41,484 nt of DNA from a virus. The stretch lies in IMG/VR virus record IMGVR_UViG_3300010885_057888, positions 1 through 41,484 of that record; one strand, 5' to 3'. Under the pieces are notes generated by a model. The model was given only the letters and a program-made list of their open reading frames with translations, did no database searches and was not told the origin of the DNA. Below, in pieces: positions 12,601 through 20,464 of the stretch; the stretch's first letter is position 1, and each line of letters starts with the position of its first letter. A program made the position numbers and the translations under genes.

Positions 12601-15321
12601 ATCCGGCATCCGCTCGCGCGCCTCCATGCCGAGCATGGACTTGACGTCCTCCGGCGTGATCTTCAGCTGCTCATAGATGGGCTCCTCGATGACGATCTTG
12701 CGGACCAGCTCTTGCATGGGCCCGACTTCGTCGGTCATCTGCTTCTCGGCTTCGCGGTACAGCCGACTGCGCTCGGCATTGGTGATGGGTCGATCCGGGA
12801 TCTTGGAGTCCAACGGCAGGGTGTTGCGCAGGTAGTTCTTAAGCGCGGCGATGTGACCGAACAGGTTGCCTCGGCCATGGATGTCCTTGTCTGGTAGCCA
12901 ATCGACAAGGTGTCCAATCTCGTGCCAGATCACCTTCATGGCGATCTCTGGATTCTGGCGCTTGGCCTTCTCCAGAGCTTGTTCCATCAGGATCTTGAGA
13001 TGGTCCTTGTAGGCTGCTCGGAATTCCGCATCGGTCTTGGACGTGGCTCTGGCGTACTCCATCGCCCGGTCTCGAATCTCTGCCTTGTGTGCATCCGTAA
13101 GGAGTTCGGCGGTCGACGCCAGCATCTCAATGGATGCGTCCTTGCCTTGCGCTTTGAACACTCCAAACGCCCGACCCCGCAATGCCCCAATCTTCTCGAC
13201 CACCTTAGGGTATTTGCCGCCCAGCAAGTTCTTGGCGAATTCCACCGCTTCCGGCATCTCAGCAGGGAACACACTGAATTGACTGGTCGCCCCGGGCTTT
13301 GGCCCTTCACCGATCGGCCCGCCCGGATACGCTCTCGGTGGGGCTGCATGGCTTCGGCTAGGACCAAAGCCCGGAGAGAACAGCTCGGTCTTGTCCTCGG
13401 CAAACAGAGGTTGCTGCCCCAAGTCCCCGCGGGTGCCCTCAAAGGGTGCCGCTTGCCGTCTGGCCATCTCTTCTTGCTGCGCCCGACGGGCCTCCTGAGC
13501 GGCAATGGATTCCTCGCGGGCTCGCTGTTCCTCTATGCTCTCAGGCTTATCAAAGAATCCGGATTGACCGATATCTTCCGCCCGAAGGAAATCGGGATTT
13601 GCTTTGCTGACGTGGGAACCTGCGTCGATGTGGACGGCGCCAGCGTCCTCTGGGCCAAAGCGTTGGATCCCAAACTTGGGGCCGTCCTTAACGGTGACGG
13701 AGACCGTGTATCCATCCTGGTCAATTTCCAGATCCTGAACTGTGAACTTGTGCCCTTGGACCGTGAATTCATCCCCTCGAATGAGTGAGTCGATCGGCAA
13801 TGGCTGCACGTTGGCAGCTTCGGCCTTGGGTCGTTCTCCATTCAGAACCTTCTTCTGAAACTGGATGGCCTGCTTGGACTCGTCCTCGATGGAACGCTCG
13901 TCCCGGTAATACGACTTGCGCCATTCCTTGCGCTGCTTGGCGGCATCCTCAAGGGCGTTCTTGAACTGATCCAGTGTGGCGTCCTTGAATCGTTCACCCA
14001 TGGTGCTGCTGCGCACCAACGCATCGAGAGCCTGGTCGGCGCCTACTCCGCCGCGGCGAAAGTATTGGCGAATGACTCCCGGTGGTTTCCAGCCTGGGGC
14101 CAACTCCTCGAGTAGCTTGGGGTCAAACTTGCCGACTTGCGCCTCAATCTCATCGAGGATGTCGGGTGGTCGTTCTGCGTCAGCACGTGCGTACTTCGGC
14201 TGCTTTCGCCCGGTCGCCCCTTGGTTAGACTGACCGGGCTCCTGTGCGGGGCGTTCCTCACGCTCCGCCGGCATTTCAGAGCCTATTCGCTCATTGGAGC
14301 CGGTGATAGTTCCCTCGACAGGAGCCCTAGTCGGTGGCGTTGGTACAATGGATGGCTCGCTTTGTCGAGCCTCCACCGGTGGTTGAGTTAGCAGCCTTTC
14401 TTGCCCTTGCCCTTGCGTTTCATTCTGAAGGTCACCCCCTTTCGGTTGAGTGCTTTGAAGCGACTCTGACGGTGCTTGTTGCGGAAGATCTCTTGCGATC
14501 GGCTGATCAGGCTCAACAACGGCTTCGCCGCGAGCCTGGGCGGCGGCACGGTTGATCCACGGCGCCTGTTCGGGATCGACTGTGTACGGCTTGGGTGCTT
14601 CTGGGGACGGCGTTATAATGGGTTGGCGCCACAGGTCCCCGCCTTGGATTGGTGCTTTGTCGATTTGGTTCGCCAGTTCGACCGCCATGGACGTCTGCGG
14701 GACCGGGTCCAATGCATGTTTGGCGGATCCAGCCGCCATCACAACGCTGGCCAATGTGCCAAGACCAGATTCAACGCCTTGCTGCACGTCTCCAGCCTTG
14801 GCGGCCTCGATGGTAGAGCGGACGCCCTGGGGAACATGGGATGCCATGTCTCCCGCAAAGTAGGCGCTGGTCAGGGCCCGGATGGGAGCCGCTGGGCTGC
14901 CGCCGGCCATCAACAGCAACGGATTGGCGAGGCCTTCCACGAGGCCGGATCCAGCGTTGACCGCACCCGCTGCAATCTGCTTGGGAATGGTGTCCTGCTT
15001 GGCAATGCGAGGAATGGAAACGGACGACTTTGCGTCCATTAGACCGCGGGGTGCCAGACCTTCGATCTGCTGAGCTTTCTGCTCTTCGGTGTATCCGATC
15101 AGCGGCGACAGTGCCTCGCGGATGCGCTTGCGCTGCATCGCGGCGATGTCCATTTGGCTGGCTGCTCGAAGTTCTGTGCCGTACTGAGGCTTCACAGATG
15201 GGTCTACGCCCACCACTTCAAAGCCCATCTCGTCAACATTGGGTGTGGAAGTGGCAAATTCGAACCCAAGTTTGTCCGCCTTGGGTTCGTCAATGACTTC
15301 GAATCCGAGCGCATCCTTCAT
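9607..15321 (-). CDS. Giant internal virion (ejection) protein with zincin motif and LPD38-like region
   Basis: A 1904-residue protein, the largest in the genome. It begins with three short repeats LGFEV, LGFEF, MGFEV (residues 5-36), followed by a Pro/Gln-rich linker (about 200-370). A zinc metallopeptidase signature HEIGHLVDW is at 800-808, followed by long helical regions. Residues about 1380-1700 resemble the large polyvalent protein-associated domain LPD38 (NIGFWAANFTRDTATFF and nearby). Such proteins are packaged and ejected in podoviruses. The zincin may cut host or virion proteins, or help cross the wall. The ATG overlaps the previous stop (ATGA). Confidence 0.85.
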   Translation of the reverse strand: MKDALGFEVIDEPKADKLGFEFATSTPNVDEMGFEVVGVDPSVKPQYGTELRAASQMDIAAMQRKRIREALSPLIGYTEEQKAQQIEGLAPRGLMDAKSSVSIPRIAKQDTIPKQIAAGAVNAGSGLVEGLANPLLLMAGGSPAAPIRALTSAYFAGDMASHVPQGVRSTIEAAKAGDVQQGVESGLGTLASVVMAAGSAKHALDPVPQTSMAVELANQIDKAPIQGGDLWRQPIITPSPEAPKPYTVDPEQAPWINRAAAQARGEAVVEPDQPIARDLPQQAPSESLQSTQPKGGDLQNETQGQGQERLLTQPPVEARQSEPSIVPTPPTRAPVEGTITGSNERIGSEMPAEREERPAQEPGQSNQGATGRKQPKYARADAERPPDILDEIEAQVGKFDPKLLEELAPGWKPPGVIRQYFRRGGVGADQALDALVRSSTMGERFKDATLDQFKNALEDAAKQRKEWRKSYYRDERSIEDESKQAIQFQKKVLNGERPKAEAANVQPLPIDSLIRGDEFTVQGHKFTVQDLEIDQDGYTVSVTVKDGPKFGIQRFGPEDAGAVHIDAGSHVSKANPDFLRAEDIGQSGFFDKPESIEEQRAREESIAAQEARRAQQEEMARRQAAPFEGTRGDLGQQPLFAEDKTELFSPGFGPSRSHAAPPRAYPGGPIGEGPKPGATSQFSVFPAEMPEAVEFAKNLLGGKYPKVVEKIGALRGRAFGVFKAQGKDASIEMLASTAELLTDAHKAEIRDRAMEYARATSKTDAEFRAAYKDHLKILMEQALEKAKRQNPEIAMKVIWHEIGHLVDWLPDKDIHGRGNLFGHIAALKNYLRNTLPLDSKIPDRPITNAERSRLYREAEKQMTDEVGPMQELVRKIVIEEPIYEQLKITPEDVKSMLGMEARERMPDLYEWFAKQDGKVKAEILKAAMKGMLDERLSQVSGKVQTGTRKIERTVRETVGRSPSKAEVQARFRELFEKEMKARRMVQLDAVKAELQPLIAWWRGTDKMEPYFATGAEMYAEAFSVFMNNPAAMAERAPTSYALFRGWMDRRPEAMAEYNKIQDQIAAGTVMRDRVSRLRETWTRDADRSVKTWWERKKSSASDVYDNVIYHFDREFGPVYRRATTPKTKEAIGNFLYRAAEHELFLGRVNTRVGGALKQASLDFHWLGEYMFHKRVAEERHSMFNPLGWTAKNSLERLAEMQGQLGPDRFAQLEAAAQGFRKTYAEQVIPLMKQARMWSEELQAKIDSNVNYATFAAVRNLPDTGIQRELELSFGSSVTPHIYRQIGMLGEVKNPATATILKALSLMTAAHRNIAKRAIVDTMLRDAPAEIIPAEKRWNGARWEPVVQETDRVGTILYLEDGQVKAFYVPRAVADGVNRGPAMQNRLQGAVINSLNHLKGIFTAYNIGFWAANFTRDTATFFLTMPGTATPWYWAKNLPTAIRAARASVKGDMSNPVAEQMLRRKMVVARDDPRGVTSAADNEFNIKLASFGMDPVLWSGQLSGMQKLAKIWHGYLGIGQTLERTQKAIGMLYLDEKFPNMPEWEKQEIVRENAGSPDFLQRGASNSAIDFFMLFYNPWKQGVRAVVNSAKRNPGQFGLKLGTGILVPTALMAAANNGAIGPDAKEKYASIPDYDLSNYLCIPMGWADKSKQKVAYFRLPLPDPLKVAHAALFKTMTGRGQGYTALAGGQLPGMNPIVDTLRAQGEYLMGQNPIDHHTGRPIMDSTTFKAGGWPASEAMGKYTWNAFGGGALHRFQNIALDNPPTTSMEEILRAPVIANALGRWIKISNRGVFDTDQRNTQGIEQHQAQIQQAVRTLLERWSDSGILDGHANGGQPIGNIAESIARSELSQAERVLLREPYAMEHLARKLPDVIRARQDLLQQRLQRMPSKASKQEILRREMAPK

Positions 15322-16331
15322 TTGTATCCTGCCTTCTTCGCTTCCTCTACTCGGTCAGCTGGAACATTGACTCTGCGTCCATCCGGATTGGTCATGACAA
15401 CGGTGGCCGATTTACCATCGGTCTTCGTAGCGCTGGGTGGCGTGTTGGATTGGCCATTTGATTCCATCCAAGCTTTGTACTGCGCAGGGGTTCCAGTGAA
15501 CCCAACCTGATCATTAAGAATTCCAGTGCCGGTCTTGATCTTGGGTTCTTGAGTCTTCACCACCGTCACATTCCCGCGGGGGCCAACAACGGCATGCACT
15601 CCCGGGATGGGATTCCCTTCAGCGTCTTCAATGGCCATTGCCTTGGTGTTGGCGATGCGTTTCGGGTTGGTTCCGCTCGGCAACGCCTGCTTGCCCATCA
15701 TGAAGAAACGAGCACCGGTCTCGGGGTCCTCCGAGAATTCTGGCTTCATCGTCTGCTCATCCTGCTTTGGCATGTAATGGAACAGCGCCTGTATCGCCGG
15801 GTGCATCAAGGCGATTGGATTCTGCTCGGCTGCATACTTGAAGTTGCCCTGTGGCCCCTCGTATCGCGAGAGAGAGTCTGGGGAAAGGGCCTGCGGAGGA
15901 CCTTGCGCCCAATCACGCGCAAACATTTGAACGGCACCCTTGAGCGCCTCGTCATCAGCACGTCGCTGGTCTTCGTTCCTTCCTGACCGTTCAAACTGCT
16001 TGAGATTGAGACCTAGATATTGATCAGCCCGGGTGTTGTTGGCGGATTGGTTCGCCATCTGTGACTGCTGGAGCTGGCGTTGCATCTGGTCTTGCTCCAT
16101 TTGCCGCTTGGCAGCTTGGGCGGCGGACTCGGCTTCCAGATCCTTCAACCCCATGGCGTTGAACTCATCCTTCCGATCCGGATTGTACAGGGCCATGACC
16201 TTTCGAAGAGAAGCACTTTTCTGGCTGTCTTCCTTGGTCTTCTGGGCGAAGTTTCGAATGTTCTGCCCAAACTGGGCAATTCCTTGCGCCAGCGGGCTGA
16301 AATCATATTGCTGTCCAGGTGCGTACGGCAT
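15318..16331 (-). CDS. Internal virion protein, coiled-coil rich
   Basis: A 337-residue protein with a Gln/Asn/Met-rich helical N-terminal half (residues 20-130, heptad-like) and a less regular C-terminal half ending in a Lys-rich tail. It lies directly upstream of the giant ejection protein in an ATGA overlap, the usual place of the second or third podoviral ejection protein. Composition and position support the call; no specific family is recognised. Confidence 0.65.
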   Translation of the reverse strand: MPYAPGQQYDFSPLAQGIAQFGQNIRNFAQKTKEDSQKSASLRKVMALYNPDRKDEFNAMGLKDLEAESAAQAAKRQMEQDQMQRQLQQSQMANQSANNTRADQYLGLNLKQFERSGRNEDQRRADDEALKGAVQMFARDWAQGPPQALSPDSLSRYEGPQGNFKYAAEQNPIALMHPAIQALFHYMPKQDEQTMKPEFSEDPETGARFFMMGKQALPSGTNPKRIANTKAMAIEDAEGNPIPGVHAVVGPRGNVTVVKTQEPKIKTGTGILNDQVGFTGTPAQYKAWMESNGQSNTPPSATKTDGKSATVVMTNPDGRRVNVPADRVEEAKKAGYK

Positions 16332-16334
16332 AGG

Positions 16335-16502
16335 TCAAATCGTGGTCAGTTCAGATCGGTGGACCATGACGGTCTTCATGTCGTGGAGTCGGATGGCTTC
16401 CCAGAAATGCAGGAGCCAGGAGACCGCTTTCATTTCAGCAAGTTCCCAGACTTTACCCTCGCGGTCTTTGTAGCCGATGCGTTTAGGGTTGGTGGCGTTC
16501 AT
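16335..16502 (-). CDS. Small protein downstream of the glycosyltransferase
   Basis: A 55-residue protein from ATG 16502, with AAGGA six bases upstream. It overlaps the end of the glycosyltransferase gene by 20 nt. The sequence is compact with several Trp and Lys (GYKDREGKVWELAEMKAVSW). The longer frame starting at 16640 is a shadow. Function unknown. Confidence 0.55.
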   Translation of the reverse strand: MNATNPKRIGYKDREGKVWELAEMKAVSWLLHFWEAIRLHDMKTVMVHRSELTTI

Positions 16503-17226
16503 ACCATTCCTTGTGTGTCTTCCAATTTCCTCTGAAGAGTTCGGGGCGTTCGATGGCCATCCGGTGGGATTCGCGCAGCCCGGGGATGTGCGGCTCGACG
16601 TACTTGCTCCAAGTGCCGCATTGCAGATGGGCAAAGGCATTCAGTTGCTGTTCGTTGAAATGCTGTCCACCGATGGCGTTGTAGGCAATGGATCCTGTAT
16701 CTGCGAAGTGAAGTTCGCGCCCGATTGGAAGCCATTGCTGCCTCCATGGTTCAAACAAGGGCGAGAATGGGTTCGGCGGAAGCGTGGCCTTCCACGCGTC
16801 AAACGCGTTCCGCGTCGATTCTGGTTTAACCCACAACAGGCACGAGTGAAGGCGTGGCAAATGAATGGCACTGGTGACTGGATTCCGATGCTTTGGCTCA
16901 AACATGCCAGCCATGGGCTGATCAAAGCTCCAATCTTCCACACTTTCGTAGAACACCATGTCGGTGTCGCAAAAGACAATGGAGTCACATGGAATCTCCG
17001 AGTATTTGGCGATGAACGCATCGTGCGTCTGAATCTTAGATCCATCCCACATACAGCAGCCGGCGTCATCTCCGGATTTCATCACTTCTTCAAGGCACTC
17101 CCCAGAGTACCACACATAAACCTGCGAGTTAGGGAATCCAACGCGCAGTGTCTTGAACACCAACGTGCTCATTTCGAACGCGCTTTCGTCGCTCACGTGG
17201 GCGCGAATGTAAACACGGGGCTTCAC
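16483..17226 (-). CDS. Glycosyltransferase (GT-A fold)
   Basis: A 247-residue enzyme with an N-terminal Rossmann-like half and the metal/nucleotide-sugar motif DTD at residues 87-89 in the context IVFCDTDMVFY, typical of GT-A transferases related to GT2/GT8. It starts with GTG in a GTGA overlap with the upstream gene, with GAGGGG upstream. It sits among virion genes together with a cupin and a DDxxD protein. Likely substrates are host surface glycan, virion protein or DNA; the sequence does not tell which. Confidence 0.78.
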   Translation of the reverse strand: MKPRVYIRAHVSDESAFEMSTLVFKTLRVGFPNSQVYVWYSGECLEEVMKSGDDAGCCMWDGSKIQTHDAFIAKYSEIPCDSIVFCDTDMVFYESVEDWSFDQPMAGMFEPKHRNPVTSAIHLPRLHSCLLWVKPESTRNAFDAWKATLPPNPFSPLFEPWRQQWLPIGRELHFADTGSIAYNAIGGQHFNEQQLNAFAHLQCGTWSKYVEPHIPGLRESHRMAIERPELFRGNWKTHKEWYERHQP

Positions 17227-17657
17227 TTCGGATCCCCCTCAATGGTGTGGTGTTCACGCCAGCAAAGAGCCCTCAAAGGGATCGAGATCTGCCTCATCAG
17301 TGAATATCCGCCGACTATAAATGCCACCATTCGAACCATGTCGGCTCCGTTGCTGCGAATCACATCCGCCACAGTCCGCTGCCAGCGTTCCTTGGACTTC
17401 TCCATTTCCACGGAGTCCTCGTAGTGGCAGGTGATAAGTTGAACTTGAGGCCCAAGTACCACGGAAAATCGCTGGTAAAATGCGGACGAATAAAGATCGT
17501 TGGCCCAACGCCCAACCTGGGCGGCTTTGATGGTGGGTTCTTCTCCATCCACCACGTCATCGATCAAGTGGCAATACCGATGCCAGGCATACAGAAAGGC
17601 CTTTGCTTCCGGATTGGTTCCGGATGCCAGGTCGATCAGTTCTTCCACGTCGTTCAT
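17223..17657 (-). CDS. Helical protein with DDVVD motif, unknown function
   Basis: A 144-residue, mostly helical protein from ATG 17657 (ATGA with the cupin). The motif HLIDDVVDGE (residues about 30-39) places two Asp pairs on one helix, as in metal-dependent prenyl or nucleotide phosphohydrolase sites, and a later HYEDSVEMEK adds acidic residues. I recognise similar proteins from other phages only as hypothetical. The tight coupling cupin - DDxxD - glycosyltransferase suggests one pathway. Confidence 0.6.
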   Translation of the reverse strand: MNDVEELIDLASGTNPEAKAFLYAWHRYCHLIDDVVDGEEPTIKAAQVGRWANDLYSSAFYQRFSVVLGPQVQLITCHYEDSVEMEKSKERWQRTVADVIRSNGADMVRMVAFIVGGYSLMRQISIPLRALCWREHHTIEGDPK

Positions 17658-17992
17658 GCCAGTTGCAAGTCGCATGCTGCCGATGATTTATCGCCGCGCC
17701 ACGTTTCCCAGTTGGCAAACAGTCCAAACTGACCCGTTGTCACTGCGCCGTGGTCATCGTCTGGCCCAACATGAAACATGCGCCCAACATCCAGCCATCC
17801 GAACACTTTGCTCTTGGCATTCAGCGTCCATTGCATTCGGCCGCCTAAGAACACCAGGAGGCTTTCGATGCGCGAATGGCGGTGCATTGGGATCCGCGTG
17901 CCCCGCGGGCAGTACCATAATTCCAACTGCCTGTTTCCAGGCATTGGTATGGTCACGCCGTGACAGCCAAAGATGTGCTGAAACTGAATCAC
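17654..17992 (-). CDS. Cupin-fold protein
   Basis: A 112-residue single-domain cupin. The metal-binding motif is IPMHRHSRIE, with His37, His39 and Glu43, followed by the Gly-rich turn FLGGRMQW. Small cupins can be sugar epimerases/isomerases, dioxygenases or binding proteins. Next to a glycosyltransferase, a sugar-modifying or binding role is the best inference. It starts in an ATGA overlap with the upstream virion protein. Confidence 0.68.
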   Translation of the reverse strand: MIQFQHIFGCHGVTIPMPGNRQLELWYCPRGTRIPMHRHSRIESLLVFLGGRMQWTLNAKSKVFGWLDVGRMFHVGPDDDHGAVTTGQFGLFANWETWRGDKSSAACDLQLA

Positions 17993-18795
17993 AGAGCCGA
18001 AAGTCCGCCGGCGACAACGGAGGCGGTTGCGTTCGTCTCGGCAATGTCCGCCGCAGCGCGCCCGTTGTAGTTGGTGTTGAACAAGTCTGCCGAGTAACTG
18101 TTGAACGGGTTGAAGTCGGGAGAACCCTTTCCGCCGGCATTCATTTGGCCCGCGCCAAGCAGGTTCTGGGCACCGGCACCGGCTGACGATGGCCGGCCAA
18201 GAATTGCCAGGGCAGGGTCGGCTCCCGTGGCGGCATTGATCCCTGCGACCTGTCCGGCGAATCCTTGCCGCTGCTGGCGCAGAGCCTGTCCGCGGTCGCC
18301 CATGGCGTAGGCTTCCGTGACGGCATCCGGCATTCCAAAACCAAACCCGTTGGCAGCGGAGCGGGCTCGAACGCTTTGGCTGATGGTATTGGCCAACGAC
18401 GGATCAAGGCTGGCGCCGGCATCCAGCCCTTGAGTTGCTTCGCGATTCAGCCGTTCGACCAAAACTTGCTGCTGGGGATCGGCGCTTCGAATGGCAGCAA
18501 CTGCCTGCGGGCCGTATTTCTGCAACGCTTCAACGTCGGCTTGCCGCTGGGAAGCCTGTGTCGAGTTGGCAATCTGCTGAATCCTTGGAGATAACGTCTC
18601 CATGGTCTGGAGCAAGCCAGGGGACGTGCCGTTGCCCATCAAGGCTCGATTGACCTGCTGAACCTGCAAATCGGTGTACAGTGGATCAAATTTGGCCCGG
18701 TTTGCGTACACGTCTGGAGCCAGGTCGACTTGTGCCTGCAAGCTGTCGCGGCCTTCCTGAGCGAGATTGCGGTCGGGGGGTGCTGAGACGTTCAT
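17989..18795 (-). CDS. Internal virion protein
   Basis: A 268-residue protein of low complexity, with Gln/Ala-rich helices in the first 130 residues and a Gly/Asn/Ala-rich C-terminal half ending in a hydrophobic ASVVAGGLSAL. The YDPLYTDLQ-like start (here FDPLYTDLQVQQ) recurs in ejection proteins of short-tailed phages. The position between tail fibre and the other ejection proteins agrees. ATGA overlaps occur on both sides. Confidence 0.65.
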   Translation of the reverse strand: MNVSAPPDRNLAQEGRDSLQAQVDLAPDVYANRAKFDPLYTDLQVQQVNRALMGNGTSPGLLQTMETLSPRIQQIANSTQASQRQADVEALQKYGPQAVAAIRSADPQQQVLVERLNREATQGLDAGASLDPSLANTISQSVRARSAANGFGFGMPDAVTEAYAMGDRGQALRQQRQGFAGQVAGINAATGADPALAILGRPSSAGAGAQNLLGAGQMNAGGKGSPDFNPFNSYSADLFNTNYNGRAAADIAETNATASVVAGGLSAL

Positions 18796-19220
18796 TTGTC
18801 CTTTGCTAAAGCAGATATCTGAAGCCGCGTAATCAGCTTCTTGTTGAGTTGCACGCGTCGACCTTTCCGGTCTGCGATCAATCGAAGCTGCTGCCAGTCG
18901 GGGACGCGGGCCTCAAACAATGCAATGATGGTTGCCAAAGCCAAAGGCGACTTGCTGTGCAGCTGATCGAAATAGAAACAATCGCCAGTATCGTCCCAAT
19001 AACTCCATCGATCATCGATGTCGCCCATGTGCCCTCGCCACCCAATTCCAACCGCCATCACTTCGCCCTTGATTGCAACGATTGCGCACGCTTGCTGAAC
19101 AATGTGATGCCGAAGCCAATGGCGCATCTTCTGTTCCGGCCAGGACGAAAACACGTCCGGTCGGCTCTCCAAGAGAAACTTGGATACTTCGCTCACCAGT
19201 TGATATTCAGGGAGGATCAT
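18792..19220 (-). CDS. Conserved phage protein, GNAT-like in outline
   Basis: A 142-residue protein. A central VMAVGIGWRG segment, a DCFYFDQLHS segment and a C-terminal LRLIADRKGR resemble the strand order of acetyltransferase-like proteins found near phage tail genes, but the acetyl-CoA pyrophosphate loop is not clear. The ATG overlaps the tail-fibre TAA by one base (TAATG), with GGAGG-like sequence absent. Function not established. Confidence 0.5.
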   Translation of the reverse strand: MILPEYQLVSEVSKFLLESRPDVFSSWPEQKMRHWLRHHIVQQACAIVAIKGEVMAVGIGWRGHMGDIDDRWSYWDDTGDCFYFDQLHSKSPLALATIIALFEARVPDWQQLRLIADRKGRRVQLNKKLITRLQISALAKDK

Positions 19221-20380
19221 TATTTGTAGCCGTATCCCTTGATCTTCCAGTTGGCCTCGGTGATGGCGGTACGCACGCCGGTGGATTTATGGGGAAGCTT
19301 GATGTTGGTCATGTCGCTGTACCGAACAATTCCAATCACGGTCGCATTCGCGTAGACGGCCGACAGCATGACCTCTTCGTCGCCAGCACCTGGGGATTCC
19401 CAACCGGCTCCAATATCCATTTCGTCATCGACTGAATAGCCAATCTCGGCAGATGTGCAGATGAGTACGATCTGGCGTGGCCACGGTGTGGATCCGAGGC
19501 CGTGGGTGAATTCCGCCTTGGCGCCCGCTGCTGGAATCGCCGCATAGGCTCCAGAACTGGTGACGTACTTGGACCCGGCGGTTACTGCGGTCACACGGCC
19601 GGCGGAGTCCGTCGTCACGCTGGTCGGGTAGGCGTAGGTTCCGGCGGTTCCGGCGGTCTCGCGTCCATAATTGCCCAACAGTTTGAAGTTGGTGCCGTCA
19701 TAGGCCACCTGCACCAGTGCGCCGCTGGGTAAATCTCCGGACAATGGATCCGATCCGGACACCAGCTTGATCGATTTGGCTCCCAGGCCGTTCACGTTCA
19801 GGGTGCATGCGCCTGTGTTCGCGGCGTTGGTCTGAAACACGATGGGCAGTCCCACGATATCAGCCAACCCGAGGCTTTCCCGGACGGTGATGGCGTAGGT
19901 GTTGGCCGCACCGGTTGCCACGGCAAAGTTCCAGACCGCAGCCCTGGCATCGTTCAGCATCTGCCAATTCGTGCCGTCGTATGCGACGAGCAGCAATTGG
20001 CCGGATTGAATGTCGCCCGCTTGTACATCAGAGCCGTTGAGCTTCTTAATGGATTTGGCTCCCAATCCACTGACATTCAAAGTTGCAGCGCCCGTGTTGG
20101 TGAAATTGCTCTTGAGGATCAACCACGTGTTTGCGACCAGCGCCGGGACCGCCGGGGTAGGGGATGCCAAATAGGCGTTGGCGCTTCCGGTGGTCGTGAC
20201 GGCACAGATCGCCCCCGGTGTGATCTTGAGGTTAGAGACTGCGCCATCCACCAGATCAGCTGTCCCAACGGTTCCGCTTAGGAGCACGCTGGGCAAAGCG
20301 CCGGCATTGAGGTCCGCCGTAGTGACGGGCGTACCACTGACGAACGTGTGGCCTCTGGTGACGGTTAAACTGAGTGACAT
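19220..20380 (-). CDS. Tail fibre protein with duplicated beta module
   Basis: A 386-residue fibre. After an N-terminal attachment segment, two copies of an ~82-residue module (residues 63-144 and 155-237) share NTGAxTLNVxGLGAKSIK and LxxVAYDGTN. Residues 238-300 form a TAGTYAYPTSVTTDSAGRVT linker, typical of fibres, and the C-terminal ~90 residues form a distinct tip. It probably trimerises and contacts a cell-surface receptor. Located between the stabilisation protein and the ejection proteins. Confidence 0.75.
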   Translation of the reverse strand: MSLSLTVTRGHTFVSGTPVTTADLNAGALPSVLLSGTVGTADLVDGAVSNLKITPGAICAVTTTGSANAYLASPTPAVPALVANTWLILKSNFTNTGAATLNVSGLGAKSIKKLNGSDVQAGDIQSGQLLLVAYDGTNWQMLNDARAAVWNFAVATGAANTYAITVRESLGLADIVGLPIVFQTNAANTGACTLNVNGLGAKSIKLVSGSDPLSGDLPSGALVQVAYDGTNFKLLGNYGRETAGTAGTYAYPTSVTTDSAGRVTAVTAGSKYVTSSGAYAAIPAAGAKAEFTHGLGSTPWPRQIVLICTSAEIGYSVDDEMDIGAGWESPGAGDEEVMLSAVYANATVIGIVRYSDMTNIKLPHKSTGVRTAITEANWKIKGYGYK

Positions 20381-20382
20381 TT

Positions 20383-20397
20383 GCCGCGTTGCGCGGC
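20383..20397 (-). promoter_or_regulatory. Hairpin next to tail-fibre start codon
   Basis: GCCGCG, 3-nt loop, CGCGGC, ending two bases before the tail-fibre ATG (20380). In the mRNA it would occupy the ribosome-binding position; no Shine-Dalgarno is visible there. Confidence 0.45.
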
Positions 20398-20407
20398 CGA
20401 CGGACTG

Positions 20408-20423
20408 TTGTGCGGATTCCCGG
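20408..20423 (-). repeat. Intergenic 16-bp element, copy 1 (upstream of tail fibre)
   Basis: TTGTGCGGATTCCCGG on the plus strand, identical over 16 bp with 34083-34098 and over 14 bp with the inverted copy at 31488-31501. Similarity to the others continues into the C/G-rich flank. Confidence 0.8.
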
Positions 20424-20464
20424 AAACGAAACTACGGATCGCCGACGATTCTGCAATCTCAAAA

